DNA of 13,369 nt. Source: Firmicutes bacterium UBA5420. GTDB taxonomy: Bacteria; Bacillota; Limnochordia; Darwinibacteriales; Darwinibacteriaceae. The translations under genes were made by a program, and so were the position numbers. The stretch lies in assembly GCA_002409455.1 (NCBI GenBank), contig DHNI01000130.1:2029-15397 (forward strand). The letters are read 5' to 3'. The notes below the pieces were generated by a model. That model did no database searches. It was not told the origin of the DNA and worked only from the letters and a program-made list of their open reading frames with translations. Numbering within the stretch: position 1 is the stretch's first letter; each line of letters starts with the position of its first letter. Positions 6,251 to 13,369 of the stretch are shown here, piece by piece.

Positions 6251-8530
6251 TCAAACAAACTCGTAGAACGTCCGGTTAATCACGTCAAGTTGGTGTTCTT
6301 TGTCCAGTTGATTGAAGCGCACTGCGTATCCCGATACTCTAATGGTTAGATTCGGATATTTATCGGGATTTTCCATGGCATCGAGCAAAAGATCCTTATC
6401 CATCACATTAACATTCACGTGAAAGCCATCCTGCCTGAAGTAGCCACCTAGGATGTTGGTGAGATTAACCACGCGCTCCTGCATGTTCTTGCCCAGAGCG
6501 GAAGGTATAATCGAGAAGGTATTAGAAATTCCATCTTGGTTTACACCCTTAAACGGGAGCTTCGCTACGGAGTTCAAAGCCGCCAAGGCACCAGATTGAT
6601 CCGCGCCGTTCATGGGATTCGCGCCCGGGGCAAAAGGCTCCCCCTGCTTACGTCCATCGGGCGTTGCTCCTGTTTTCTTCCCGTAGGCGACGTTCGACGT
6701 GATCGTCAAAAGAGAAAGAGTGTGCTCAGCCCCCCTATATGCGGGCGTTCTCCTTAAGGCTTCCATGAAGTATTGGTTGACTTCAACCGCAATCGCATCC
6801 GCTCGATCGTCGTCATTGCCATAGCGCGGAAAGACTCCTTCGGTCTCAAAATCCACCGAAATTCCTGCTTCATTCCGAATGGGCCTCACTTTAGCGTACT
6901 TTATCGCGGACAAGGAATCAGCCACGATGGAGAGTCCTGCGATACCAAAGGCAATATATCTATGCACATAAGGATCGTGAAGTGCCATCTGCCCTGCCTC
7001 ATAGGCATATTTGTCGTGCATATAGTGGATGGTATTCATCGTTTCAACATAGATTTTCGCCAGTTTGTCCATAACAGCCTTGAAGCTCTCTAACACCGTC
7101 TCGTATTCTAGAACCTCCTGCGCATTTTGCTGGATCCCCGGTAAGACTGTGACCCATTCGCCGGTCTCCTTAGCTCTGGCGAGCTCGTCTCTACCTCCAT
7201 TGATGGCGTAGAGCAATGCCTTGGCAAGATTAGCCCTGGCTCCGAAGAATTGCATTTCCTTACCCACTCTCATGGCTGAAACGCAGCAGGCTATGGCATA
7301 GTCATCGCCGTAAATCGGTCGCATAAGATCATCGTTTTCGTATTGGATGGATGCCGTCTTGATACTCATCTGTGAGCAATACTCCATGAACTCACGAGGT
7401 AGTTTGTCGGACCACAAGACTGTCATATTGGGTTCTGGCGCCGTGCCCAAGTTGATTAGAGTGTGCAAGAATCTATAGGATGTCTTCGTGACTAGTGGCC
7501 TGCCATCTTCACCAATCCCGCCTATGGCCTCTGTAACCCATGTAGGATCTCCAGCAAACAATTCATCGTACTCCGGAGTACGTAGATGTCGTACCAGGCG
7601 TAGCTTGATCACCAATTGATCAATAAGCTCTTGGGCTTGCTTTTCATTGATGAGTCCAAGCCTTAAATCTCTCTCAAGATAGACGTCAAGGAATGCTGTA
7701 TTCCGGCCAATACTGGTAGCCGCGCCGTTGTTTTCTTTCACCGCTGCTAGATATGCGAAGTATAGCCACTGTACTGCTTCTCTCCCGTTTTCTGCAGGCC
7801 TTCCAATATCGTAGCCATACTTGGAGGCCATGGATTTCATTGCATCTAAAGCCCTAATCTGTTCGGTAAATTCCTCCCGAGCTCGAATGCTTTCTTCCGT
7901 AGTGAGGCCAGTGTTGTTTTCTTTATCCTTAATGCGCATTTCCTTAAGATAGTCAGTCCCATAGAGAGCGACCCTTCGATAGTCACCGATGATTCGCCCT
8001 CGGCCGTAGGCGTCAGGCAACCCTGTGAGCAGCCCTGCAGAACGAACCGCTCTCATCTCTTTGGTGTAAGCATCAAATACACCTTGGTTGTGCGTCTTTC
8101 GATACTCATTGAACTTTGCTGCCATATCAGGATCCATGGCGAGTCCGTATGCGCTTAGAGAGTTTTTTACCATGCGAAAACCACCGTATGGATTTATGAT
8201 TCTCTTCAATGGTTCATCGGCCTGCAAACCCACAATAAGCTCCTTGTCCTTGTCAATATATCCTGGTGGAAAATTGTCAATACCACTGAATCGTTCAAGG
8301 TCAACATGAACGGTTTTGTTCCTCACTTCATCCTGAATACGTTCGTTTACCTCATTCCACAGCCTGGTCGTGTTTTCGGTGGCACCCTCTAGAAAACTAT
8401 CATCACCGTGATAAGGTTTGTAGTTCTGTTGAATAAAATCGCGAACATCAATTTTCTGAGACCAGCTGCCCAGCTTAAATCCTTCCCACGCTTTGGCCAT
8501 CTCTTCTCGCTGATACAAAGTTTCACTCAT
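6251..8530 (-). CDS. pflB: Pyruvate formate-lyase (formate C-acetyltransferase)
   Basis: This cytosolic glycyl-radical enzyme converts pyruvate and CoA into acetyl-CoA and formate during anaerobic growth. It has 759 residues, the usual length. The active-site pair Cys415-Cys416 sits in IACCVS, and the radical glycine is Gly734 in RVSGYAVRF, close to the positions in the E. coli enzyme. These PFL-specific features separate it from the glycerol and choline lyase relatives. The ATG at 8530 follows AAAGGTGAGG. The leader is about 66 nt. Transcription is predicted from an activator-type promoter (-10 at 8603-8608, box at 8631-8644). The activating enzyme follows 18 nt downstream in the same operon. 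Confidence 0.97.
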   Translation of the reverse strand: MSETLYQREEMAKAWEGFKLGSWSQKIDVRDFIQQNYKPYHGDDSFLEGATENTTRLWNEVNERIQDEVRNKTVHVDLERFSGIDNFPPGYIDKDKELIVGLQADEPLKRIINPYGGFRMVKNSLSAYGLAMDPDMAAKFNEYRKTHNQGVFDAYTKEMRAVRSAGLLTGLPDAYGRGRIIGDYRRVALYGTDYLKEMRIKDKENNTGLTTEESIRAREEFTEQIRALDAMKSMASKYGYDIGRPAENGREAVQWLYFAYLAAVKENNGAATSIGRNTAFLDVYLERDLRLGLINEKQAQELIDQLVIKLRLVRHLRTPEYDELFAGDPTWVTEAIGGIGEDGRPLVTKTSYRFLHTLINLGTAPEPNMTVLWSDKLPREFMEYCSQMSIKTASIQYENDDLMRPIYGDDYAIACCVSAMRVGKEMQFFGARANLAKALLYAINGGRDELARAKETGEWVTVLPGIQQNAQEVLEYETVLESFKAVMDKLAKIYVETMNTIHYMHDKYAYEAGQMALHDPYVHRYIAFGIAGLSIVADSLSAIKYAKVRPIRNEAGISVDFETEGVFPRYGNDDDRADAIAVEVNQYFMEALRRTPAYRGAEHTLSLLTITSNVAYGKKTGATPDGRKQGEPFAPGANPMNGADQSGALAALNSVAKLPFKGVNQDGISNTFSIIPSALGKNMQERVVNLTNILGGYFRQDGFHVNVNVMDKDLLLDAMENPDKYPNLTIRVSGYAVRFNQLDKEHQLDVINRTFYEFV

Positions 8531-8602
8531 AGTGCCTCACCTTTCCCTATTCAAGAACTGCAGATGCTTCTGTGCTTCTGAAGGTCTTTGTTATCTAGGT
8601 AC

Positions 8603-8608
8603 ATTATA
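8603..8608 (-). promoter_or_regulatory. -10 element of the pflB promoter
   Basis: The minus strand has the consensus TATAAT. No -35 match lies 17 bases upstream; an A/T-run fills the spacer instead and the Crp-type box covers the -35 region. The predicted start is near 8596. Confidence 0.72.
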
Positions 8609-8630
8609 GTCATGTTCCAAAAAAAATGCC

Positions 8631-8644
8631 GTGACCTAGATCAC
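8631..8644. promoter_or_regulatory. Crp/Fnr-type palindromic operator (copy 1)
   Basis: The plus strand reads GTGACCTAGATCAC: perfect inverted half-sites GTGA/TCAC with a six-base spacer, the geometry of Crp-family sites. The centre (8637.5) is at -41.5 relative to the TATAAT at 8603-8608, the class II activator position. The RETxxR helix of the PflA-Crp fusion is of the type that reads GTGA half-sites. Confidence 0.78.
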
Positions 8645-8681
8645 TATTCTTGAACTGGGAGTACTACGTCGCTACCAATAC

Positions 8682-8726
8682 AAAAAAGCTCACAGGTATT
8701 GCCAGCAAGGAGGATACCAATGAGCT
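8682..8726 (-). terminator. Rho-independent terminator of the reductase operon
   Basis: On the minus strand AGCTCA (8721-8726) pairs with TGAGCT (8687-8692) and, after a two-base mismatch, GGTAT (8714-8718) pairs with ATACC (8695-8699). The stem is followed by six U. It lies 28 nt after the DUF3343 stop. Confidence 0.85.
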
Positions 8727-8753
8727 GCTAAGAGTATTAAGATCAAAATGGGT

Positions 8754-9020
8754 TCACACAAAAAAGTCCTGGAGTTCTCGATACACGATACCACCGGCCT
8801 CTTCGTCACGGGCATAGACACAAATCCCAGAAATTTGGCTCTTCCTTAGAGTTTCTGAGGCCGCTTCCCATTCTTCCTGTCCGACTTTTAGACAGATGCC
8901 ACAGCCCGCTCCCACCTGATTAGGAAGCGGTAATGCTGTGACCTTCAAGTTTTCATCAAGCAGACATTTCTCTGCCTTCATTGCCGAGTTTGTATTCTCA
9001 AATACAAAGATGTAATCCAT
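8754..9020 (-). CDS. DUF3343 protein, putative sulfur/selenium carrier
   Basis: This small protein of 88 residues begins with MDYIFVFENTNSAMKAEK and has a C-x-x-C pair, Cys40 and Cys43 in GAGCGICL, both typical of DUF3343. The family is often found beside EF2568-like cysteine desulfurases, selenium genes and double-cubane reductases, and has been proposed to carry sulfur or selenium; no reaction is proven to my knowledge. I chose the ATG at 9020, 13 nt after the desulfurase stop, because it matches the usual family start and has GGGTAGGG upstream. An ATG at 9041 would overlap the previous gene and lacks a site. It is the last gene of the operon. Confidence 0.82.
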   Translation of the reverse strand: MDYIFVFENTNSAMKAEKCLLDENLKVTALPLPNQVGAGCGICLKVGQEEWEAASETLRKSQISGICVYARDEEAGGIVYRELQDFFV

Positions 9021-9033
9021 CTCATCCCTACCC

Positions 9034-10155
9034 TCACCCATTTGCTATAGACTTTAGAGCGGCAATCCCTTTCTTGATCTCTTCCGCTGTGTTGAAATAG
9101 GAAAAAGAAAACCTCACCAAACCACTGTCTACGGTGTCAAAATGTTTATGTAAAAGGGGGGCACAATGGCTCCCTGCCCTTGTCGCAATTCGATATTCTT
9201 CCCAGAGTCTTCCAGCAAGCTCCGATGAGGTCATTCCCTCAACCAGGAGTGAGACGACGGGTAACCTATTTGGAACCGAGAAATCGCCGTAGACTCTCAC
9301 CTTGTCAATTCCCCGAATCCCTTCATAAAACAGGTTGTGTAGCTTCATTTCTTCACCATGAATATTCTGGGGGCCTATGGCATTCACGAATTGAACACCT
9401 TTTTGCAGTCCGTAAATGCCGTGGCTGTTCAACGTCCCAGTTTCGAAGATATCTGGCATATCTGTAGATTGGAACCTGCCGAAGCTGTTTGTGCCTGCTC
9501 CACCGGTTTTAACAACGTCAAAGTCATAGGAACCATTGGTCATCACCCCACCTGTGCCCTGGGGTCCAAACAGTGCTTTGTGACCAGTGAAGCACATGAT
9601 ATCGGCCATGGAAATGTTCACCGGGATAGCTCCAAGAGTCTGCGATACATCTAGAATCAGCGTTATGCCATATTCGCGGCACAGATTATGCAGCGTTTCC
9701 ACGTCTGTAATGTTGCCTGTGAGATTAGAACCGTGGGTACATACAAGAAACCTCGTAGATTCTTTGACAAGGCCTGAAAACGAATCAACCATTACCTTAC
9801 CATTGCCATCACAGTCTAAGAAGTCAAGATCACATCCAGACAAATACAAGGGGCGCAACACCGAGTTGTGCTCAGTGATTGTGGTGATCACGGAATCCGT
9901 TTCGCTAATTAGGCCATAAATGACAAGATTAAGACTCTCCGTAGCCGATGAAGTAAAAGCCACCTGCAGCGGATCGTCAAGTCCCACAAGTCGAGCGAGT
10001 TCAACACGGGTTTGGTAAATCTCGCGGTTTGCCGCCATCACCGTATCGTAAAAGGATCGTCCAGCGTTACCGAAATTATCAACGGCATACTTCACCGCTT
10101 CTGCAACTTCTGGAGGCTTGGACAAAGTTGTGGCGCTGTTATCAAAGTAGATCAA
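9034..10155 (-). CDS. Cysteine desulfurase-like PLP enzyme (class V aminotransferase fold, EF2568 type)
   Basis: This PLP enzyme of 373 residues probably releases sulfur from cysteine (or selenium from selenocysteine) as a protein persulfide. It starts MIYFDNSATT, as NifS/SufS relatives do. The PLP lysine is Lys193 in TGHKALFGPQGTGG. The mobile-loop cysteine is Cys331 in RAGSHCAPLLH. The SHCAP form and the neighbours point to the EF2568-like subfamily rather than IscS or SufS. I chose the TTG at 10155, which gives the conserved N-terminus and has GGAGG eight bases upstream; a TTG at 10173 is possible but lacks a site. Between the activase and DUF3343 genes, it is likely dedicated to sulfur supply for the reductase cluster (inference). 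Confidence 0.88.
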   Translation of the reverse strand: MIYFDNSATTLSKPPEVAEAVKYAVDNFGNAGRSFYDTVMAANREIYQTRVELARLVGLDDPLQVAFTSSATESLNLVIYGLISETDSVITTITEHNSVLRPLYLSGCDLDFLDCDGNGKVMVDSFSGLVKESTRFLVCTHGSNLTGNITDVETLHNLCREYGITLILDVSQTLGAIPVNISMADIMCFTGHKALFGPQGTGGVMTNGSYDFDVVKTGGAGTNSFGRFQSTDMPDIFETGTLNSHGIYGLQKGVQFVNAIGPQNIHGEEMKLHNLFYEGIRGIDKVRVYGDFSVPNRLPVVSLLVEGMTSSELAGRLWEEYRIATRAGSHCAPLLHKHFDTVDSGLVRFSFSYFNTAEEIKKGIAALKSIANG

Positions 10156-10173
10156 GCAAGTCACCTCCAGCAA

Positions 10174-10962
10174 TCATGGGCTCTGCCGCTCCCGGCCATG
10201 GGCACATACACATGCCCCAATGGCACCCGCAAAGGGGGCATACCTATGGGTTATGACATTGAAACCTGTCGCCACCGAAATAGCCTCCATCAACGCCTGC
10301 GATCGTGACAGTCCACCCGTCATCAACAAAGGGAGCTCCTTGGAGAAACCGAGCTTTTCAATCATCTGCCTGATCCTTTGTGCTATGGATTGTAGAACCC
10401 CCGCCATGATCTTGGAACGATCCGTCTCCAGGGACAAGAGCCCAATGATTTCTGACTCGGCGAAAACCGCACACATGCTGTTGATTTGGCTGTATTCATC
10501 CAGGTTAACAAACTCATCAATACTCTCTAGTTCAATACCTAATTTGTCACAGGCCATGCTCAAGAAACGGCCAGTACCAGCCGCGCATTTGTCATTCATC
10601 AGGAAGTCTGCCACTTTTTGGTTGATGATCTTGATGACCTTGCTATCTTGCCCACCGATATCGATTATGCCTTGAATACCCGGGACAAGATGCATACCTC
10701 CAAAGGCATGGCAAATGATCTCAGTAAAGACATGATCACTGAAATCAATGGTTTCACGTCCATAGCCAGTAGTAGCAAAGACAATGTTCTCCCTAGAAAG
10801 ACGGTGCCTTTCAAGCAAAAGGTCAGAATCTTGCTTGGCAGAGAGTCTTGGATTCCAGCCGGTTTTTGACATCAGTGTATCTAAAACTTGGTTGCCTCGA
10901 AACAGGACTGTTTTACACATTGTCGAGCCCGAATCAATTCCGACAAAGTTTTGATCCATCAT
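10174..10962 (-). CDS. ATP-dependent activase of the BcrA/BadF/HgdC family (YjiL type)
   Basis: This is a homodimeric ASKHA-fold ATPase of 262 residues. It carries a bridging [4Fe-4S] cluster and injects low-potential electrons into its partner. The N-terminal phosphate loop is GIDSGSTMCK and a second ATP motif is DIGGQDSK (101-108). The two cluster cysteines expected for the family are Cys126 in DKCAAGTGRF and Cys164 in NSMCAVFAESE; a C-terminal MTGGLSRS segment is also typical. The ATG overlaps the stop of the preceding reductase gene by ATGA, so translation is coupled. Single-subunit pairing makes it the reductase activator of a DCCP/YjiM system rather than that of a two-subunit acyl-CoA dehydratase. 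Confidence 0.93.
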   Translation of the reverse strand: MMDQNFVGIDSGSTMCKTVLFRGNQVLDTLMSKTGWNPRLSAKQDSDLLLERHRLSRENIVFATTGYGRETIDFSDHVFTEIICHAFGGMHLVPGIQGIIDIGGQDSKVIKIINQKVADFLMNDKCAAGTGRFLSMACDKLGIELESIDEFVNLDEYSQINSMCAVFAESEIIGLLSLETDRSKIMAGVLQSIAQRIRQMIEKLGFSKELPLLMTGGLSRSQALMEAISVATGFNVITHRYAPFAGAIGACVCAHGRERQSP

Positions 10963-12113
10963 GCCATCATCTCAATGAACGCTGCAAGTCTATTCTTCAA
11001 TTGCGCACTATCCGCCGCTGAATAATCTGTCTCAACACTTATGAAGGGTACATCCCTATCCTGGACAAGTCTTCTGATAGACTGGGTTTCCACAGCGTAA
11101 GTGTGGCAAGCCTGTAAGGTCATCTCCACAACACCGTCAACTTGAAACTCATCTATAAGCCGGGTTAGCAACTCATAGCGCTTTGTGTCAGGTGTCATGA
11201 CAGAACAGCCGATTTGTAGATATCTGTCAGCGATAGCCTTGTAGGGTTCTTCGTTCTCATCAACCAATCTCTCCACTGTCTTAGCTCCTATGCAATTTTC
11301 GTAGGCTACCACGACTCCTCCAGATTCTTCGATAGCGGTTACAACCTTTTCGGTAGCGCCAGCTAATGGACAACCCGTGATTAGTATCCTTTTTGCTGAT
11401 TCAGATACGGGCCTCTCACCCTTTTCATAATCTTGTTTGATCTTAGCGACAGTATCACGCAATTCATGGAGTTTAACATTATAATCAAACTTAAACTGCG
11501 AACCGTAGAGCACCTTCAATTGCTCCGCCCCACTTATGGGTGGTGGACAAGCTTTGCTCAGTTCATAGAGCTCCTTCAAAACGATACGCTCTTCATTTTT
11601 CAACTTAATAGCCGCCTTGATATCCTCATCGGTAATGACGACCCCAAACTTTTCCTCGAGTCTGTCTTTCAGCCGAAGAACCTCTTTATACCACATCTCT
11701 TTTGAGACTTCATCCGTTTGGGTCTGAGGAAGCTGCAGCACATGCGTATCTTTCAATTCTCCAAGTAATTCGTACATCTTTTTCTTGCCATCACAGGTGG
11801 TCTCCCCAACGAGTAAATCTGAAAAATACATGTAAGGGCATTTCTCTGTGAGGGCAAACCCATAGCTGGATTTAATCAATGGGCAGAGGTTTCTAGGCAA
11901 CACTCTCTCCGCCTCTGGGATGGTTTCATCACTGAAAGAACAGATTCCAACGCATACCGCTCCTGTAGCCATGATTACTTCTGCGGGGGTATAAGTACAA
12001 AATGTCCCCACTACGTTCTTCCCTGCATCCTTTAGGGCCTTGATATGCAGGAAACCTTGTTTTCTTGCGTCAGCAAAACTCTCGAAATTTTTGGGTAGTT
12101 GATTTTCCTTCAC
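10959..12113 (-). CDS. Double-cubane-cluster reductase (DCCP/YjiM type, 2-hydroxyacyl-CoA dehydratase D family)
   Basis: This cytosolic protein of 384 residues belongs to the HgdB/BcrC-like superfamily. The cysteines that fit the cluster-binding pattern of this group are Cys39 (FCTYTP), Cys54, Cys58, Cys77 (RNLCPLIKSSYG), Cys92 and Cys107 (ETTCDGKKKMYE), with more in the second half (GCPLAG, ENCIG, QACHTY). Characterised relatives such as the Carboxydothermus DCCP hold an [8Fe-9S] double cubane and reduce small molecules such as acetylene in vitro; the natural substrate is unknown. There is only one subunit gene, which argues against a classic hydroxyacyl-CoA dehydratase. The start is GTG with GGGAGG seven bases upstream. 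It is the first gene of a four-gene operon. Confidence 0.88.
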   Translation of the reverse strand: MKENQLPKNFESFADARKQGFLHIKALKDAGKNVVGTFCTYTPAEVIMATGAVCVGICSFSDETIPEAERVLPRNLCPLIKSSYGFALTEKCPYMYFSDLLVGETTCDGKKKMYELLGELKDTHVLQLPQTQTDEVSKEMWYKEVLRLKDRLEEKFGVVITDEDIKAAIKLKNEERIVLKELYELSKACPPPISGAEQLKVLYGSQFKFDYNVKLHELRDTVAKIKQDYEKGERPVSESAKRILITGCPLAGATEKVVTAIEESGGVVVAYENCIGAKTVERLVDENEEPYKAIADRYLQIGCSVMTPDTKRYELLTRLIDEFQVDGVVEMTLQACHTYAVETQSIRRLVQDRDVPFISVETDYSAADSAQLKNRLAAFIEMMA

Positions 12114-12137
12114 TTTATTTCCTCCCTGTCTTAGCTA

Positions 12138-12161
12138 GTCTTCAACTATAGTTTGATAGAC
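12138..12161. promoter_or_regulatory. Imperfect inverted repeat before the reductase operon
   Basis: The plus strand has GTCT/AGAC and TCAA/TTGA arms around a palindromic CTATAG, with two unmatched A/T bases on one side. It lies within the leader of the reductase operon, about 25 nt before the start codon. It could be an operator or a small RNA hairpin; the regulator is unknown. Confidence 0.4.
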
Positions 12162-12243
12162 TTTTCACTAATTGATCTTACAGGAAGGTCGGTATTACTT
12201 CCAATACTGTTTTCCAATGCCCGGGCCATGTCTATCGGAAAAT

Positions 12244-12249
12244 ATTATA
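12244..12249 (-). promoter_or_regulatory. Likely -10 of the reductase operon promoter
   Basis: The minus strand has a consensus TATAAT here. The only -35-like hexamer is TTGCTA with a long 19-base spacer, overlapping the upstream terminator's U-tract. The predicted leader is about 123 nt and includes a small GTATT/AATAC hairpin (12192-12207) and the inverted repeat at 12138-12161. Confidence 0.5.
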
Positions 12250-12272
12250 GGCATTCCTCTTTTTGTTATAGC

Positions 12273-12295
12273 AAAAAAAACCACCTAGTCGGTGG
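12273..12295 (-). terminator. Rho-independent terminator overlapping a stop codon
   Basis: On the minus strand CCACC (12291-12295) pairs with GGTGG (12281-12285) and eight U follow. The stop codon TAG (12285-12287) of the CDF-like gene lies mostly in the five-base loop, so the final codons are part of the hairpin. Confidence 0.85.
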
Positions 12296-12902
12296 CCCTT
12301 GCTTTCGTTCTTATTGTGATAAAACCGTTTCCCATAAGATAAGCTGCAACAACGAGCGATCCTCCTAGATCTACGAAGCGTGTGATGGGTGCCATCGGGG
12401 CGATGGCAACAAACATCAGCGCCACGACCACACAGGTATCTACTACCGATTTTGCACCATAGAGCCTACTTTGTACCGCTAGAATAGCATCGGATCGTTC
12501 ACGATCGAGCTTGCGATACCTAAGCCAAAACCAGGAGTTTACCAGTACTCCCAAGATCGCAATGATCAACCCGGGAATCACATTACCTTGATCAGCATTA
12601 GACGAAAAGAGAGCAATGAAGAGCATCGTAAGTCCTGAAAGAAACATTGCCACACCCACGCACGTGTTTGCGGTACCTTCTAACCGTTCTTTCTGCAAAG
12701 GTTCAGGATCTCCATCCCGATGGAGTGTTCGAAACACTACCCATGACACAATGATGGCTGCAAGTTCGGCGGTGCGCCTGATAAAGTCCGCAAGTTGTGT
12801 ACTTGAGCGGCCAAAAAAGAGAGCTACACCCAAAACAAGCGGGCCAGGCGAACTCAAAAGTACGGAAGCAAGGAGGGTACGCTCCCCTGAATTCTTCTTC
12901 AT
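12285..12902 (-). CDS. CDF-like six-helix membrane protein without the usual metal ligands
   Basis: This membrane protein of 205 residues has about six hydrophobic helices (roughly 9-30, 43-58, 79-99, 108-126, 151-168, 176-196). The pattern GRSSTQLADFIRRTAEL in helix 2 and S..LYGAKSVVD entering helix 5 resembles the transmembrane half of cation diffusion facilitators. In that alignment the helix-2 D-x3-D becomes Asp39-x3-Arg43 and the helix-5 H-x3-D becomes Lys151-x3-Asp155. There is no C-terminal cytoplasmic metal-binding domain. It may therefore not carry zinc, or may use other residues. It follows the lipid kinase-like gene by four bases, so the two are co-transcribed. The alignment is by eye; family confidence is moderate. 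Confidence 0.72.
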   Translation of the reverse strand: MKKNSGERTLLASVLLSSPGPLVLGVALFFGRSSTQLADFIRRTAELAAIIVSWVVFRTLHRDGDPEPLQKERLEGTANTCVGVAMFLSGLTMLFIALFSSNADQGNVIPGLIIAILGVLVNSWFWLRYRKLDRERSDAILAVQSRLYGAKSVVDTCVVVALMFVAIAPMAPITRFVDLGGSLVVAAYLMGNGFITIRTKARATD

Positions 12903-12906
12903 AGTC

Positions 12907-13369
12907 CTAAGCCCCCCACAAAAAGACCAATGGTATTAGAACTGACGCGGCAGCAAGTGGACAGGTTAATGTATCCATACCGCCTTTTGTATAAAGCTCC
13001 ACAACTGCACTCACTGCCGCAGTCAATAGAGAGATTGGAATATAGCCATGCCACTTGAGCGACCCGTGAGCAAGCAAGATCAGGAGCACCGAGATAAACG
13101 ATACCACAAACATAGCCATCGTTCCCTCCAGGCTCTTGCGACCCTCCACAAGCTTTCCCTCAATGTGGCGCTTTCCAAACCGCTTGCCAACTAATGCTGC
13201 CGCTGCATCACCGAGCCCCCAGGCAGCCACGGAGGCTAGTACCAAGTACTTCTGTCCGAGCATGCCCCAACAGACAGTAATCAAGACCGCAAGCATAACA
13301 CATACGGCCACTAAACTCCGCTTAATCTCTCCACTCTTTCGCTCAACAAGCAGATTAGAGTAACCTCTA
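12907..13369 (-). CDS. CTP-dependent lipid kinase-like protein (SEC59/DGK1/phytol kinase family), 5' end beyond right edge
   Basis: This integral membrane protein has 153 visible codons. The frame is open to the window edge with plausible family sequence (VERKSGEIKRS before the first hydrophobic segment), so the gene begins outside and the GTG at 13311 is not the start. The conserved block WGLGDAAAALVGKRFGK, then EGRKSLEGT, is typical of CTP-dependent dolichol, diacylglycerol or phytol kinases and related polyprenol kinases. Several hydrophobic helices follow. The substrate is probably an isoprenoid alcohol or diacylglycerol in the membrane, but cannot be decided. It is four bases upstream of the CDF-like gene. 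Confidence 0.85.
   Translation of the reverse strand, partial: RGYSNLLVERKSGEIKRSLVAVCVMLAVLITVCWGMLGQKYLVLASVAAWGLGDAAAALVGKRFGKRHIEGKLVEGRKSLEGTMAMFVVSFISVLLILLAHGSLKWHGYIPISLLTAAVSAVVELYTKGGMDTLTCPLAAASVLIPLVFLWGA

Noticed and set aside
10220..10675. Plus-strand open frame of 151 codons
   Set aside because: It lies opposite the activase gene, whose family motifs are clear, and has no recognisable domain or ribosome site. It is a shadow frame.
10959..12113. 2-Hydroxyglutaryl- or lactoyl-CoA dehydratase subunit
   Set aside because: Those enzymes need two different subunits beside the activase. Here there is one subunit gene, plus sulfur-relay genes, as in DCCP/YjiM loci.
12907..13311. Treating the lipid kinase-like gene as complete from the GTG at 13311
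   Set aside because: The frame stays open to the window edge and the extra residues (ERKSGEIKRS) look like genuine family sequence, so the gene is cut by the edge.
1..13369. CRISPR arrays, tRNA/rRNA genes, insertion sequences or phage genes
   Set aside because: I saw no repeat-spacer pattern, cloverleaf with CCA context, transposase or terminal inverted repeats. Operons are compact and terminated as in core chromosome.

Overview
The window looks like chromosome of an anaerobic, fermentative Bacillota (Clostridia-like) bacterium. The grounds are Gram-positive-style ribosome binding sites, a ydaO-type c-di-AMP riboswitch, an oxygen-sensitive glycyl-radical enzyme (pyruvate formate-lyase) and a double-cubane-cluster reductase system. 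Every gene I can support lies on the minus strand. No tRNA, rRNA, CRISPR array or insertion sequence is visible. Genes run off both ends.

Layout from the right edge, in the order of transcription. (1) 13369-12285: the end of a CTP-dependent lipid kinase-like gene (5' end outside the window), then a CDF-like six-helix membrane protein, closed by a terminator that overlaps its stop codon. (2) 12113-8754: a four-gene operon for a double-cubane-cluster reductase (YjiM/DCCP type), its ATP-dependent activase (YjiL type), a cysteine desulfurase-like enzyme and a DUF3343 small protein, closed by a strong terminator. (3) 8644-4724: pflB and a pflA that is fused in frame to a complete Crp/Fnr-family regulator. 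The pflB promoter has a palindromic Crp-type box centred exactly at -41.5 from a consensus -10. (4) 4654-2132: a promoter, a c-di-AMP riboswitch with terminator, a NhaP2-type K+/H+ antiporter with an RCK_C domain, and a tandem PII-like protein, closed by a terminator. (5) 2067-1: a second copy of the Crp-type box, again at -41.5 from its -10, driving a shortened Ric-like (Fe-S repair family) protein and a P1B heavy-metal ATPase that runs off the left edge.

The most unusual element is the PflA-Crp fusion together with the two matching operators. One polypeptide would both install the glycyl radical on PflB and, through its RETxxR recognition helix, bind GTGA-type boxes at the pflB promoter and at a second, metal/Fe-S-related operon. 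The regulatory circuit is inferred; the fusion and the boxes are read directly from the sequence. A second notable point is the c-di-AMP riboswitch on an ion exporter rather than an importer, coupled to a PII-like gene.
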